Positions 24,483 through 35,909 of a stretch of 64,000 bases of DNA are shown piece after piece. The translations under genes were made by a program, and so were the position numbers. The stretch's first letter is position 1. Every line of letters starts with the position of its first letter. The notes beneath the pieces were generated by a model, which saw nothing but the letters and a program-made list of their open reading frames with translations, did no database searches and had not been told where the DNA came from. The stretch is from Echinarachnius parma (Eukaryota; Echinodermata; Echinoidea; Clypeasteroida; Echinarachniidae), in assembly GCA_037951105.1 (NCBI GenBank), contig JBAMJV010002095.1, forward strand, positions 1-64,000, given 5' to 3'.

Positions 24483-24584
24483 GAAGAAATCTTAAATCAC
24501 TGGGTCTTTCATGCACTCTATCAGGATGTTGATAGCATTTGGGTAGTTGGTGCAGTACTTGGTGTAAATGCAGAAGACATCCTC
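24483..24584 (-). pseudogene. Decayed partial copy U1 of PLEKHG exon 4 (5' half with acceptor)
   Basis: On the minus strand the copy keeps the acceptor TTTGTAG|GAG and encodes [17 protein letters not shown], then [13 protein letters not shown], then a stop (TAA) where the real exon has TCA (Ser). Homology stops about 100 bases into the exon, before CR3 and the donor. The flanking intron sequence is part of the duplicated unit, giving a period of about 192 bp with the real exon. It cannot supply a functional exon by itself. Confidence 0.85.
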
Positions 24585-24675
24585 CTACAAAGACACAAAA
24601 AGGCAAAAGAAAGAGAGGCATTTAGCATATTGAATGTCCTTAAAATATGTGTCAGATAATTGAGTTGATACTGTA

Positions 24676-24781
24676 AAGAAATCTTAAATCACTGGGTCTT
24701 TCAAGCACTCTATCAGGATGTCGACAGATTTGGGGAATTGGTGCAGTACTTGTGGGTGAATGCACTACAGAAGACATCCTC
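24676..24781 (-). pseudogene. Decayed partial copy U2 of PLEKHG exon 4 (5' half with acceptor)
   Basis: This is the second upstream copy, about 197 bp from U1. It keeps the acceptor-like TTTGTAG|GAGGATGTC and a recognisable KYCTN peptide, but a small insertion near its start disrupts the frame and it ends at the same truncation point as U1. The shared AGGCATT..GCAT..TTGAATGTCC-type intron spacer shows it arose by tandem duplication of the same unit. Confidence 0.8.
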
Positions 24782-24860
24782 CTACAAAGACACACACAGA
24801 AATAGAAAGAGAGGTATTCATTAGCATCTTTAATGTCCTCAAAATATGTGTCAGATAATT

Positions 24861-24964
24861 GAAGAAATCTTAAATCACTGGGTCTTTCAAGCACTACGTC
24901 AGGATGTCGACAGCCTTTGTGTAGTTGGTGCAGAGTACTTGGTGTAAATACATCAGACATCCTC
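24861..24964 (-). pseudogene. Decayed partial copy U3 of PLEKHG exon 4 (5' half with acceptor)
   Basis: This is the third and most diverged upstream copy, about 183 bp from U2. The acceptor region (CATGTAG|GAGGATGTC) is followed almost at once by TGA in the ancestral frame. The remainder still aligns to exon 4 up to the shared truncation point (GACCCAGTGATTTAAGA). Confidence 0.78.
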
Positions 24965-25806
24965 CTACATGAAAGACAAAGATGGAAGACGCCACAAAAA
25001 AAAAAAATACATTATGACTAAAAATTGAAATTCAAAGCAAATAAATGTTATATAGTTACATAAGATAGCATGATATTAGCTAGTAAATGGTGATTTTTTT
25101 GTTCTTTCTTCAATCATTTTCTTGAAGGTAATACAATCTCTGCTCAGTAAATCTCCTAATCGTCTAATGCGGATATGAACTAATCCATGAGAGTATGGAT
25201 TACAAACATTCTCCAGTCCTAGTTCTTATCACCAAGTCAGGACCCGTTTGGAGAGTAAGCAACGCATACTGTTACAGCGATGAGAAAAGTCATGTACAAC
25301 AACACTGGAACAGGTGTTTGACATTACAAAATTAAAGGAAGATGTACTGGAAAATTACCATACTTCCATTAGTGTGAATTTATGTTGTTTTCCATTGTAA
25401 CTACCTTACTTACAACAACTGTTACTTGTCCTTTTCCCAAACTGGTTATTTATTATAGAATGCTGTGCAGAAAGGGGGGGGGGGCAATTTATTTGATTAC
25501 CTACTGAATGGAAATTTATAAAATGATTAACATAACAAAGTTGGCATGTTTCATTTTTAAAAATCATGTTAGTTTTCTTTACCACCTTGGAAAAACAATG
25601 ATGCTATATTGCATTCCAACTTCATTTGGTATTTGCATTACAAACAAATTACTCAAACAACATCTTCCACAATGGCTGCATATAAGTATAGAAACCAGCA
25701 ATTTCATGGAATATTAATCGCAGGGGTATAAACTTCACGATAATAATGGGCACATCAGGTGCAAGTGTATGACCATTTTGACACCAGCCAGGGTAAATTT
25801 GTTTAT

Positions 25807-26191
25807 TTAAAGGGACTTAGTAACATTGTCCAAATCCTCAAAATAAAATTTTAATTCTAGCGGTTCCCTTATACCTTGTTGTATTCGTATTAACAATAAA
25901 ATCATGGGACAGGTTTCGGTTTTTCAAATTTCCCTTTCGTTACAAAGATATGTATGATTGAAGTATTCAGATAAGAAAAACTCCGGCGAGTTTTTCTTCC
26001 GTGTACAAAGTGAGTGCAGTGAGTTACTGAATATCACTTTGCATTTTCGCTCATTACTTGGCCATACAATGTCCATTTGACTTGAAATTTTCACACAATA
26101 CCCTGTGGACATATGAGATAACAACAATATACATTGCATCAACCATTCATCACTTTTTGCACATGTCAACAAAGTTACTAGATCCCTTTAA
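25807..26191 (-). mobile_element. TTAA-type MITE, family A, copy 1
   Basis: A 385-bp element in reverse orientation, bounded by TTAAAGGGACTTAGTAACAT and its inverted partner GTTACTAGATCCCTTTAA. It is nearly identical along its length to 54306-54691. TTAA at both outer ends fits the target preference of piggyBac-type transposases, but no transposase is encoded. Confidence 0.88.
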
Positions 26192-26657
26192 CACCAGCCA
26201 CCATCACTACACTTTGCAGAGCTATCTAAATTTTCATCCGATCACTATACCTCCCTTCGCAGAACTATTTAAAATTTAATCTGTCAATCAGTTACGCATT
26301 GCACAGCACCTTGGTTTCAATAGAACAAGGGCGGTCTAATAACTCTAATCGACCTCAATGATGATGGAATTAACCCTAATTGTAGGGAGTTGTTGTTCCC
26401 TTTAATGGATCTGCCATTGTCGGCTAAGTAATGCCAAAGTCATTTTCACACATTGTGGTTGTAGCTCGTTTATTCTAAGGTAAAACTCTTTCAAACATCG
26501 CGCGTCTGTCACGGTCATTTTACTTGGAAAATTCTTTCAACAATCTGTTGTGACAATGATGTGCTGAACGAGTGGATTATTCGAGCTAATGACTGAAGCA
26601 TTAATGAGCCGTGAAAAGATGCAATCATGAATTACATGTTAGTTCAGAGGAATCAAA

Positions 26658-26960
26658 TTAAAGGGAGCTAGAAATTTGTTGTCCGATCTTGCCACTCTTT
26701 CATCCTCAAAGTGTTCATAGAAGTATGAAACCGTTTTTTTTTTCTTCAAAATTTCACCTTGTTATTGAGGTAATTACTATTTAGTTTGGAAAAAAAAGAA
26801 GTAAATATTGCTTCAATTGTGTAAAAACCTATACGGCAATGAGTCAGCGAATAGCACTTGCCGATTTCACTCATTACCTGGCCATAAAGACTACAGTAAT
26901 ACACATTTTAACCATTAGTCAGTTTTTGGATGTGGCAACATAGTTACTGGATCCCTTTAA
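26658..26960 (-). mobile_element. TTAA-type MITE, diverged or shortened relative of family A
   Basis: Ends TTAAAGGGAGCTAGAAATTT and TAGTTACTGGATCCCTTTAA. The right part (GGCAATGAGTCAGCGAATAG, TCACTCATTACCTGGCCAT) corresponds to the family A interior, while the left part differs. It lies 470 bp from copy 1. Confidence 0.7.
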
Positions 26961-28333
26961 GAGCTTTTCATGTTTAGGTAGTTTAGGGGGAGGGAGACTT
27001 CTAGATCTATACTCAAATTTAAGGGAAAATGAAGGCACCAATCCTTGAACATTATTGTGGACAAATGATACTAAGAAATGAAGTAGTAAATTCCTCTTCA
27101 GTAATTTGTGCAATAAAAACAGATCTGAAGAATTTTATACCAATTTCAATACAATAGAAACCTTACGTGAAGATAAAATCATCATTAATTTCAGGGCCTG
27201 AGGCTATATTCTTCTAACAAATACGCAAAATGAGCTTTATTAAAGAAACTTAGCCTTGAGAATAAATGAGATAATAATTTACACAATTTTGCCCAAAGCC
27301 ATTTATAAGTGAACTTCTATCAAGCTGGAAAAAAAAGAATCTCTATGGTAACAAAATATTGGTGTTTCAACCACGAGTGTATGGTTAGGGTTTAGGGGAT
27401 GGGGCAAGCTAATTCCTCCTTTTGGGGGACTTTGTAAAAATTGGAAAATAGAATTTGCTAAGTAACATTATTTGGATAACCGGCTCAGTTCTTTCCCCTT
27501 ATTTGAAGGCCTTAAAGACTTTTACTGGCATGAAGTACAATGAAGCTAAACATGAAAGAAATACTCTGATAACATTACAAATTTACTGATCTCTTGAGTG
27601 ATTTTACTGACAGAAGGCTACATTTATTATTTGTTAAACACCCTTCTGGCACTCAAACAAAAGAAGATATGTTGTTTGACTGCAGGCATTTCTCTGAAGG
27701 GAGTCAGGATATTTGACTGATTCGCTCTCATCCAACGTAAACCTGTGGTCACTGTCACTGGGCCAATTCCAATAGAGAATGTACAGGGACCTTTGGAAGG
27801 TTGACAGAGAGCATGGCCTATCAAGTACTTAGTTTGATAAGTTGATGTATATTATCATTCATCCACTCAAAGTAGATATCAAAATGTATAAATGCATACA
27901 AAAAGTTTTTCCAGTTCTTGATTTATAAATTTACATTTTGATAAACAAATTAATAGGATTTTGTATTATTTTGTTGCCATCTTCATTTTAGATGAACATA
28001 TTTTAAATGTGACTAGGGATTACTAGGGATGCAGAAAACATGCGCGCACTAACATTTACATAGATACCCGATACAAGTATTTGTAATAATTACAGTTGTA
28101 TTGGAAAGGAAATAAGACAGGTGCACTGAAACCCAACCACCATAGCCCACACCCATCACTTGTCACCTACACTCGTTGGAGTGCAATGGACTTGAGTTTG
28201 AAGAGGTAGGGGAGCGGTGAAGAGGGGTACAAGATTGGTGCAAGGTACATACAGGTATGGAGAATGGAAAGAAAAATGGAAAGAAAGGGAGGAAACACGA
28301 ATAAAGGGGAACAAGAGGAAGATAAGGAATATA

Positions 28334-28497
28334 GGCCCCATTGCAGAAAGAGATTCAATCGATTGTAAGTTACAATTAATTGTAAGTCAGTTTGTGTGTT
28401 CTAAATGCGTAAATATGATTGGTTGATACGCGCACATTTTCTGACTTACAATTAATTGTAACTTACAATCGATTGTATCTCTTTCGGCAACGGGGCC
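28334..28497 (+). mobile_element. Palindromic MITE (GCCCCGTTGCAGAAAGAG family), copy 2
   Basis: The cleanest copy of the family. The arms are nearly perfect inverted repeats of about 57 bp: GGCCCCATTGCAGAAAGAGA, AATCGATTGTAAGTTACAAT, TAATTGTAAGTCAG. The centre TTCTAAATGCGTAAATATGA matches the family core. Confidence 0.9.
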
Positions 28498-28600
28498 ATG
28501 AACTGACAACAGGAGAGAAGAGGAGAGGGAGTGTGGAGACAAGAGAGGAAAAGGGGGGTGAGAGGGGGAGAGGGTAGAGACATTAAGAATGAGGGGGAGA

Positions 28601-28683
28601 GGTTAACCCGTTCCCTACAAGTTTCTGAAATCCCCATAGACTTAGAACACAACCCACCCTCTTCCAGTCGCCAAGGGGTTAAT
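28601..28683 (-). repeat. GGTTAACC dispersed repeat (reverse orientation)
   Basis: It contains GGTTAACCCGTTCCCTACAA, then CTGAAATCCCCATAGACTTA, ACAACCCACCCTC and CGCCAAGGGGTTAA. It interrupts a purine-rich tract. Confidence 0.7.
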
Positions 28684-29642
28684 CAAACCCGAGTTGGAAG
28701 AAGGGGGCGAGCGGGGCAGAGGATAGAGACGTTATGAATGAGGGGGAGGGGTTAATAAAAACTTGAGGAGGAAGAAGGGGGGCAAGATGGGGGAAAGACA
28801 ATAACTCAAAATGAGAGAAAATAAAAACAGGATATATGATGATTCGATAGTCTAGCTTTCATAATTCATAAAAATGTAAAAATAAAAAAAAATCAATATT
28901 AATAGACCATAGATTAGAAAGTGGTAAATAAGTAGACATAAAAGGAGAATAGAAAGAAAACATGCACAATGATATGAAGAGGTACAGGGGGGTGAGATAG
29001 GGTGAGATTTGGGAGGGAGGAAGGGGAACTCGGGGGAACAATTTTGAGTTGCAGATGACAAGTGCTGAATGATGAGCCAAATTGCAAAGTTCAAACACGT
29101 TCCCTCCCGTGAAATCAAATTTGGGATTTCCTGAAGAACAAAGCCACCGAAATATCTGCGGACTAAATACATTTCACACATTCTCAACCATTAAAAGGAA
29201 GGCTTCCAGGGAGGGTAACTAACATGCCTGATCCTTGAAGCTTCAGGAAAACAAGACCATAAAAACATTCCTAATTCAATTCCTCTTCCTTTTTATTTAA
29301 TTACCAAATAAGAGCAGCCTTGACAAAAGACTAATTGAATAACTTCAAGTGCAAACTAGCCTAAATTGAACGAAAATCACATGGCTGTAATTGTCTGGTA
29401 TCAACGCAGAATTACTTGTGAACATATCAAAACAGGTGAACAGGCATTTTTCAGATTATGACAAATTTAACAATGGACTAAACAAGGATGAAAATAACTA
29501 ATTATACATATATAAACGAGGTCACATCCAAAGAGCTATTCAATATGAGACAGGAAACTAAAAAGTCAGGAATTTTCAATATGAAAGGAAATTAGTCAGT
29601 GCAGCATTCTACTTACTCTCAGAATTCAAAATTAAAACTAAG

Positions 29643-29900
29643 TGGATGGTATTCTACTATAAAATGTATCAACTTTAGGCTGGACGAAGTTTATAACCTT
29701 GGACTAACTAATCCACACTTTAGTGTACCACTCAGATTAGTTAAACCTGCAAACTTATCACTTTAGGCTGGCTTAAAGTCATGAACAGGCCTACCAGAAT
29801 ACAAAATTTTAGTCCGGACTAAAGTTATCAACTTAGTCAGGGGTTAGTCGACACTTAGTTAGCACTTTAGGCCAGACTAATTTAGTAGAATACCGGCCAG
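29643..29900 (+). mobile_element. ~258-bp MITE with GGTATTCTAC ends
   Basis: The left end TGGATGGTATTCTACTATAA and the right end, reverse-complemented, CTGGCCGGTATTCTACTAAA are inverted. Sub-terminal ACTTTAGGCTGG and its inverse GGCCAGACTAA-type segments recur inside. Non-coding. Confidence 0.75.
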
Positions 29901-30154
29901 TATAACTAAGTATACATGCCATACTTTCCACAACACTATATTTACAAGTAGGCAGGACTTATCATGGCTATGACAGTAAATACTAGAGAGGGACTCTGGC
30001 AGGGTCCAGGGGTTGGAGCCCCCAGAAGACTTTGGATATTGGATATTCAAAGCCCTCTTGCTACACCAGTGACTGGACCAGAGAACAGTCTAGGTGTGTT
30101 CTATGGAGAATACATGCTCTACCCAAACAAGATATAATTAAACTGGTTAAAAGC

Positions 30155-30240
30155 ATTAATAATAATAATGATATGCTTGATTTATATAGTGCCTAATATG
30201 ATTGATAATCATCTCTAAGTGCTTCACAGTGATATATTAC
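30155..30240 (-). mobile_element. Short LINE/SINE 3'-tail fragment
   Basis: An AATAATAATAAT stretch is followed by TTTATATAGTGCCTAATAT and, further on, AAGTGCTTCACAGTGATAT. Read on the minus strand this is the AAGCACTT ... GCACTATATAAA ... ATTATTATT layout found at 3' ends of CR1/L2-type LINEs and their dependent SINEs. No coding part is present. Confidence 0.5.
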
Positions 30241-30333
30241 CCTGGTCCTAGGATACTATGCAAACCAGCGCACATTGTGTGCACTATCTCCACTCCCTGG
30301 AGAGCATTCCTGCATTGGGATGGGTTTACTCAC

Positions 30334-30403
30334 CACTTCTAGGAAGCAGTCGGCCAACTTGACAGGATCCTCCTCGCATTGCTCAAGATCTGCCAACAGT
30401 TCC
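30334..30403 (-). CDS. PLEKHG1-like: PLEKHG1/2/3-like RhoGEF, coding exon 3 (DH domain)
   Basis: This is a small 70-nt exon. The acceptor is CTGCAG|GGA and the donor is GAAGTG|gtgagt. After the split Arg codon it encodes ELLADLEQCEEDPVKLADCF and then LEV, ending in phase 0. The ELLxDLExCExDPVxxAxCF pattern is characteristic of PLEKHG DH domains, and it joins the flanking exons without a gap in the family alignment. The exon is too short to stand out as an open frame; it was recognised from the conserved peptide and the paired splice sites. The donor could slide by three bases, but only the chosen one keeps the gtgagt consensus and the frame. Confidence 0.88.
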
Positions 30404-31835
30404 CTGCAGAGACACAAAAGGGGAAAAAATGGTAAAATGTGAACAAAAAATGCACAACAATTCTTAACACTTAATTTCCTTACTAGATTTTGCAAAATAT
30501 ACAGGGCCCACCAGATTCCAGTAGGCATTGGGTTAAAAGAGAGCACCAAATGAGAATGCAGGGATCATATGAAGATGGTTCCATAGTGTTGGAATAAAAT
30601 AATGATTTCTTTATAATATGCTTTGCTTGTTTCTGTTTGCTAAATTGTTGTTCCTGGTAACTATATTGGTTGTGTGTATGTAAATGTATGTTTGTTTAAT
30701 ACTTGTATTCTTCTAAATGTTATGAGACTTTTCTGTCTGAGTTATTGACTATAACTAAACATTTTGCCAAACAAGTACCTGGGAATGTAGGACGGAGCAA
30801 ATTGCCCACACAAGCCCTATAAAACCAGAGTGTGTAAAGGAAATACTGTCTTCACAGAAATTACTTTGGCACTTTGGCCCACAAAAATAGTGCATGAACA
30901 AGCCAAAACGATCATGAGGTATCATCATTTCTACAGCTTTTGAATTGTTGATACATGTAAAACATGGCTTCCAGGATCCTGTATGACCTTAAAAGCCACA
31001 AAACTAAGCCTTAAAATACATGCAATTTCTACCATTGAGGTTTTGCACGTATAAGAAGTAATCTCTACCCCTATTAAACAAATAATACTTTGTAAATCTC
31101 TAATAACCAGTAAGCATTTCAAACAGGATATTCATTTGAACATGATGGCACAAAGCCACATCACTTTTTTTTTCCTGGCAACCAGTAAAAGTGAGGCTCA
31201 GAGCCAATCGTGGCTAAAAATATTATCTATGAAATCCAAAAATGGGCTTTCCTGAAGAGGGTAATCTATGACAGATAGTGATTTGGTTGAATGACGTATG
31301 TATCTAAATGATGTAACATATATGCACCCTAACGATAATGATGATGATGATGCAATTTGACAATTATCAATGCGAAAAGGGAAGAAAACACATAAATCAT
31401 ACATGAACTCCAGGATTCTCACAAACATTATCATTGAGTAATGACTGGTGGGGGGGGGGGGGGGGGGTCTGGAACATTGTCAGTTGAAAAGAATAGATGT
31501 ATGTATGTGTGCTCTACCATATTAAATTAAATTAAATAGGAACAATTATTGAAAGATCATAAAAACTGTCCCATTCGAGAGACTCTTTTACTCATTCAGG
31601 GCTGGTCAACTGAAAATACTATGGCTGTGATCTATGTTGAATGATGTTTTAATCACAATTTAAAAGATTTCCAATCTTCAATGGGTTAATAATTGTTAAG
31701 ACATTTCAATATCAATGCTACATACACATGTATGTGCATATATATTTTTTCAAGGCAAGAGCATGGCTTCAATTTGTGTACTACTATTTTGGTAAGCTAT
31801 TTGGGGTGCATCCAAGGAAGTCATAAATTACTTTA

Positions 31836-32200
31836 GCCTGCTTGGATACTGGTCATCCCTGGTCATTAGGAGCACCTGTTCATGACTGGACCAGACAGCA
31901 AACCAGTGAAGTTGAAGGGGAAGGGGGAGGCTGGGGAGGAAGGGGGAGGCTGGGGAGGGAGGGGGAGGCTGGGGAGGGAGGGGGAGGCTGGGGAGGGAGG
32001 GGGAGGCTGGGGAGGGAGGGGGAGGCTGGGGAGGGAGGGAGGGAGGGTTCCCCCTGCTTAGATACTAGTCATCCCAAGTCTTTAGGAGCACCTGTTTGTG
32101 ACTGGACTAGACTGGGGGCCAGTGGATCTGAGGATCTGAGTGGGGAGGGGGAGGCCGGGAAGGGGGTGTGAAGGGGGAGGGGGAGATGGAGGCTGGGAGG
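31836..32200. repeat. G-rich minisatellite inside a ~220-bp duplication
   Basis: GGAGGCTGGGGAGGGAGGG is repeated about seven times (about 31920-32050). Each side carries a copy of a unit with GATACTGGTCATCCC, AGGAGCACCTGTT and GACTGGACCAGAC (31845-31900 and 32062-32115). The G runs on the plus strand could form quadruplexes. The 109-codon plus frame is a by-product. Confidence 0.8.
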
Positions 32201-33399
32201 GGGAGTCAGTGAAGTACATGTAGGCAAACCCTACAATCTCTTGATGCTCAAATATCTGTTACAGATAGTGATTTGGTTGTATGACATTTATATCTCAAGG
32301 ATTGTTGTTCACCATAAAAATGATCCATGTATTTCATGGAAATTGTCACACTTTCTGTTATCAAATCTATGATTGCGTGTCAACAGCTGAATGACTATTA
32401 AGAAAGCAAAAGTACTTAACAAAAGTACCATCTATTATACGAGTTCTATTTTAATAAATAGATTATTCACACGTTTCTATAAAATGCTTCCTTCTTTCCG
32501 ATCCAAATAGATACATGACCTAATGCATTCAGGTATATTCAAGAAAGTTTTGATTCTTTTGTCTAAATGTTGTGTAGTTAAAGCCTCCCCACAATGCACA
32601 ATTATTAGATTTAATTAGTTAGCACTGAAAAATACAAAATTGTTATCATATTTTCATTTTTGTTTGAATCCTTGTGTTATTTCCTGAATAAACATGGGCT
32701 CCACTTGGTGGGATTTCAATAACCAACGATGAATAAGAATTGCCACATCCCCTTTTTTTACAAGCAATATACTTCTTTTATATAAAACCGTCAAAACAAA
32801 AACCTTGGAAAAAGAAAGTTTTGACTAAAACCTGCAGTTTCAAGCAGTAAACCGCCTGACTGCAGTATTTAAATTGACTCCTGTTTACAGAGATGCAAAT
32901 CTGTTTGAATTTTATTTTACAGGAATTATGGTTCTCTGGTGATTAACTCCGGGTAATTTGCATCATTAGCTTGATTGATTCCCCTTTGATTCACTTACAT
33001 GTAATGAGATTTAGGTAGGGAAAAGGAATATGAAACGCAAGAGCAATATATTCCTCTCATTGACCGAATACAAACGCTCTCAGAGACAAACCAGAACAGG
33101 CAAATGGCATATCAAATGCTACAAGTGTCACACTGGCAAGGAAAGGGTTCAAATATAAGCATTCATTTCAAATATTAGTATTCATTTTGTCTGCTTTGTA
33201 ACAGGTGATGACTACAGTCAAATGTACGCCAGTACATATGCATAGTAGCCTATACTATGTAAATCAAATTCATGCCTGTTCAGTATTTTGGGCATTTATG
33301 ACAATAAAGAAAACAAACAAAACAAAATCTTTAAAAAGGCAGTCTTTATATTAAAGACGTAAAACTTCCAGGTCCATATGATCACATATGAATTTTATA

Positions 33400-34640
33400 A
33401 ACATACTTCCGTATAAAGTGTTATTACTTCTTGAAACATGTTGGTGCTTGAGTTTTTGTTTCTATGAACATTCTCTATAATAGAAGAGTGATTATTAATT
33501 TGCTTTTGATAATTCTATTGAAATTTTGACAGTTCATTTGACATCCACTTTCACTCATGGCATACTTAGTAGCTTGGTTTCTGCTTTGGGGATAAGCCAA
33601 AGAAACCCCCAGTTTCATTTTCCATTATAACAATAAATTGACACCTTTAATAAGACATGTGAACTTTTATAATGATCACATATATAATAAATTAAAAACA
33701 TATTTCTGGCTAAAATGAAAATACTTCTTTAAGACATCTTGGTGCTTGATGAACAATATATCTATAAATAAGAGAGTGATAAGTTCCACTTTGAATAATT
33801 GCATTGAAATATTGACAGTTCATTTGACATCCACTTTCACTCATGGCATAATAAGTAGCTTGGTTTCTACTTTGGAGATATTCTAAAGCCAAACAAAAAT
33901 ATCCAGTTTCATTTTCTATGACAATAAATATCATCAGTGTAAAAAATAATATTTTGTTCACGAGGTCTATTTATAAAGTTTAGAGAGAACAAAATCGCCC
34001 TCGTAGAAATGTTCATGAGGGCTATAAATAAATAATTATAAAGGTCCCATCCAATACGGAAACCGACAAGCATTCTCAAAGAAATCAAAATAACATTGTG
34101 CATGCATGGGACTAACTATAGACAGCGAGGGCGATTTTAATCAACATTTCATTTTTCTTTGCCCCTATGTTTTTGCTCAAGGGGGCGATTTCAAAGGATC
34201 AGGATCAGATATTCGCTACACACATAATAAAAGCATATTTCCGGATCAAATGTAAATACTTCTTTATAAAGACATCTCTGTGCTTGATGACCATTAAATA
34301 TCTATAAATAGGAGAGTGATAAGTTCCACTTTGAATAATTGCATTGAAATGTTGACAAATTATGACATGTACACTTTCACTCATAGAATATCTTGGTTTC
34401 TGAAGTTTTGGAGATCTTTAGCCAAAGAAACGCCCAGTTTCATTTACTATGCTCTGTTCTTGATGAACATTATCGATCTATAAATAGGCGAGTGATAAGT
34501 TCTGTTTTGAATGATTTCATTGAAATATTGACAAGTTATGATACCCACCTCCACTCATAGCATAGCTTGCTTTCTACTTTGGAGATATAATGCAGCCAAA
34601 GAAACATTCAGTTTCATTTTATACGACAATAGATAGTATT
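33400..34640. repeat. Four-unit tandem repeat, ~240 bp, with an insertion
   Basis: The unit runs from ACTTCTTTAAGACATCTTGG, TGCTTGATGAACA, ATCTATAAATAGGAGAGTGA, TAAGTTCCACTTTGAATAAT and CACTTTCACTCATGGCATA to CCAGTTTCATTTTC. Units lie near 33405, 33690, 34215 and 34450. Between the second and third is a ~250-bp foreign piece with inverted AAAATCGCCCTCG / CGAGGGCGATTTT at 33991 and 34126. Confidence 0.75.
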
Positions 34641-34904
34641 AAAAGGAGTTTCCCTTTCCATATTGAATACACCTTTCATTGTAATTGATCATTAAAATGA
34701 AAATCTCATGGATAGATCAAGTTGCATCATAAAATATCCATGTATATTGTACTCAGATGCACTAACAAAACACAAAACAAAACAATTCTACCTTTATCCA
34801 GAAAAAAAGAAATGTATTCTCCCCTGTGTCTGAATCATACTTCAGTTTTGCCCCATGTCTGTCAAGGGGAGCTTTCCTAATTTGACCGCATGATCTATTT
34901 CCGT

Positions 34905-35200
34905 GCCCCCAGCTACGGTGAATAATTGCCTACCTGGCACTATTATCAAATAAAATATATATTTAGACTTTTTAAGAGAGAAATATTACAGAGAAAAAAT
35001 ACTAATTCTTCCCACCTCTCTGGTTGAACTATCGCCTACATGACATTACTGTTTTAAACAAATTAGATTTAGATTTTTTTTTTAAAGAGGGAAAAATGAC
35101 AGAGAGAAAAATTGCTACAGTAAGTAATTAGGAACCTGGCTCTACTATTTCATAAAAATTTATATATTTCAATTTTTGGAGAGGGGAACAATGACAAGGG
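34905..35200. repeat. Three-unit tandem repeat, ~115 bp
   Basis: The pattern CTACCTGGCACTATTATC, ATTTAGACTTTTTAAGAGAG, AATATTACAGAGAAAAA recurs three times with divergence (34930, 35035, 35140). AT-rich, non-coding. Confidence 0.55.
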
Positions 35201-35250
35201 AAGTAAAATTTGTGACTGCTTAGAGCACATTCATCATGGCAGCGGGCAAT

Positions 35251-35660
35251 CCATAGAGTACAGAAGCTATGACGTCATAAATATTTTTTTTTTGAATTTT
35301 CAAATTTGAACTTCATTTTCGGAAAGAACATAACAAATAATGTCCAAATACCGAAAATCAATTGAATATGTTTGGTATTGGCTGAGATATGCCCATCCGA
35401 ATAAATTGGTTGTCAATAGGCAATCAGTGTTATAGTGCTCTGGTTCATAAAGTTATGAACCAGAGCACTATAACACTGATTGCTTATTGAAGTAAAATTC
35501 ATTCGAATGGGCATATCTCAGCCAATACTTGACATATTCAATTGATTTTGAGTATTTGGACATTTATTTGTCATGATCTTTCCGAAAATGAAGTTCAAAT
35601 TTGAAAAATCAAAAAATCGATTTTTTATGACATCACACTTCACCACTCTATTGAGTCTGT
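35251..35660. mobile_element. ~410-bp near-perfect palindrome (foldback element)
   Basis: The centre is at about 35447. CTCTGGTTCATAA meets TTATGAACCAGAG with almost no spacer. The arms run outward through ATAACACTGATTG, GGGCATATCTCAGCCAAT, TTTTCGGAAAG and AATTTGAACTTCATTTTC to TGACGTCAT / ATGACATCA. Arm identity is high throughout, with two or three small indels. Confidence 0.85.
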
Positions 35661-35909
35661 CACAAAGATTCACTGATTGTTGAGGTGGGGAGGAAAATTG
35701 ATACAAGGCACCGCATCTCCGCAACTCCCAGGAAAGATCATTTCATTATCTATTAATTCAGGTAGAATCGCCAGTGGGCCAGTGTGTATTCTAATAGGTA
35801 AAGGAATCTTAACCTATTGGAAACAATTTCATTTTTATACTGTATAGTATTAAACACAGATTTCCCCTTGACTTCAGCATGAGATATTTCAGGCTCAGTC
35901 CCTAAAGAG

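Larger units (their letters stand above)
24393..30333 (-). other. Intron 3 of the PLEKHG-like gene
   Basis: This 5.9-kb intron lies between exons 3 and 4. Its exon-4-proximal end carries three decayed copies of the exon 4 5' half (24483-24964). It also contains a TTAA-type MITE at 25807-26191 and a diverged relative at 26658-26960, a palindromic MITE at 28334-28497, purine-rich tracts (28200-28330, 28500-28800), one copy of the GGTTAACC dispersed repeat (28601-28683), a TIR element at 29643-29900 and a LINE-tail-like fragment near 30155-30235. The stretch 27000-28300 shows nothing recognisable. Confidence 0.7.

Noticed and set aside
31842-32171. 109-codon Gly/Glu-rich plus frame
   Set aside because: It is translation of the G-rich minisatellite.
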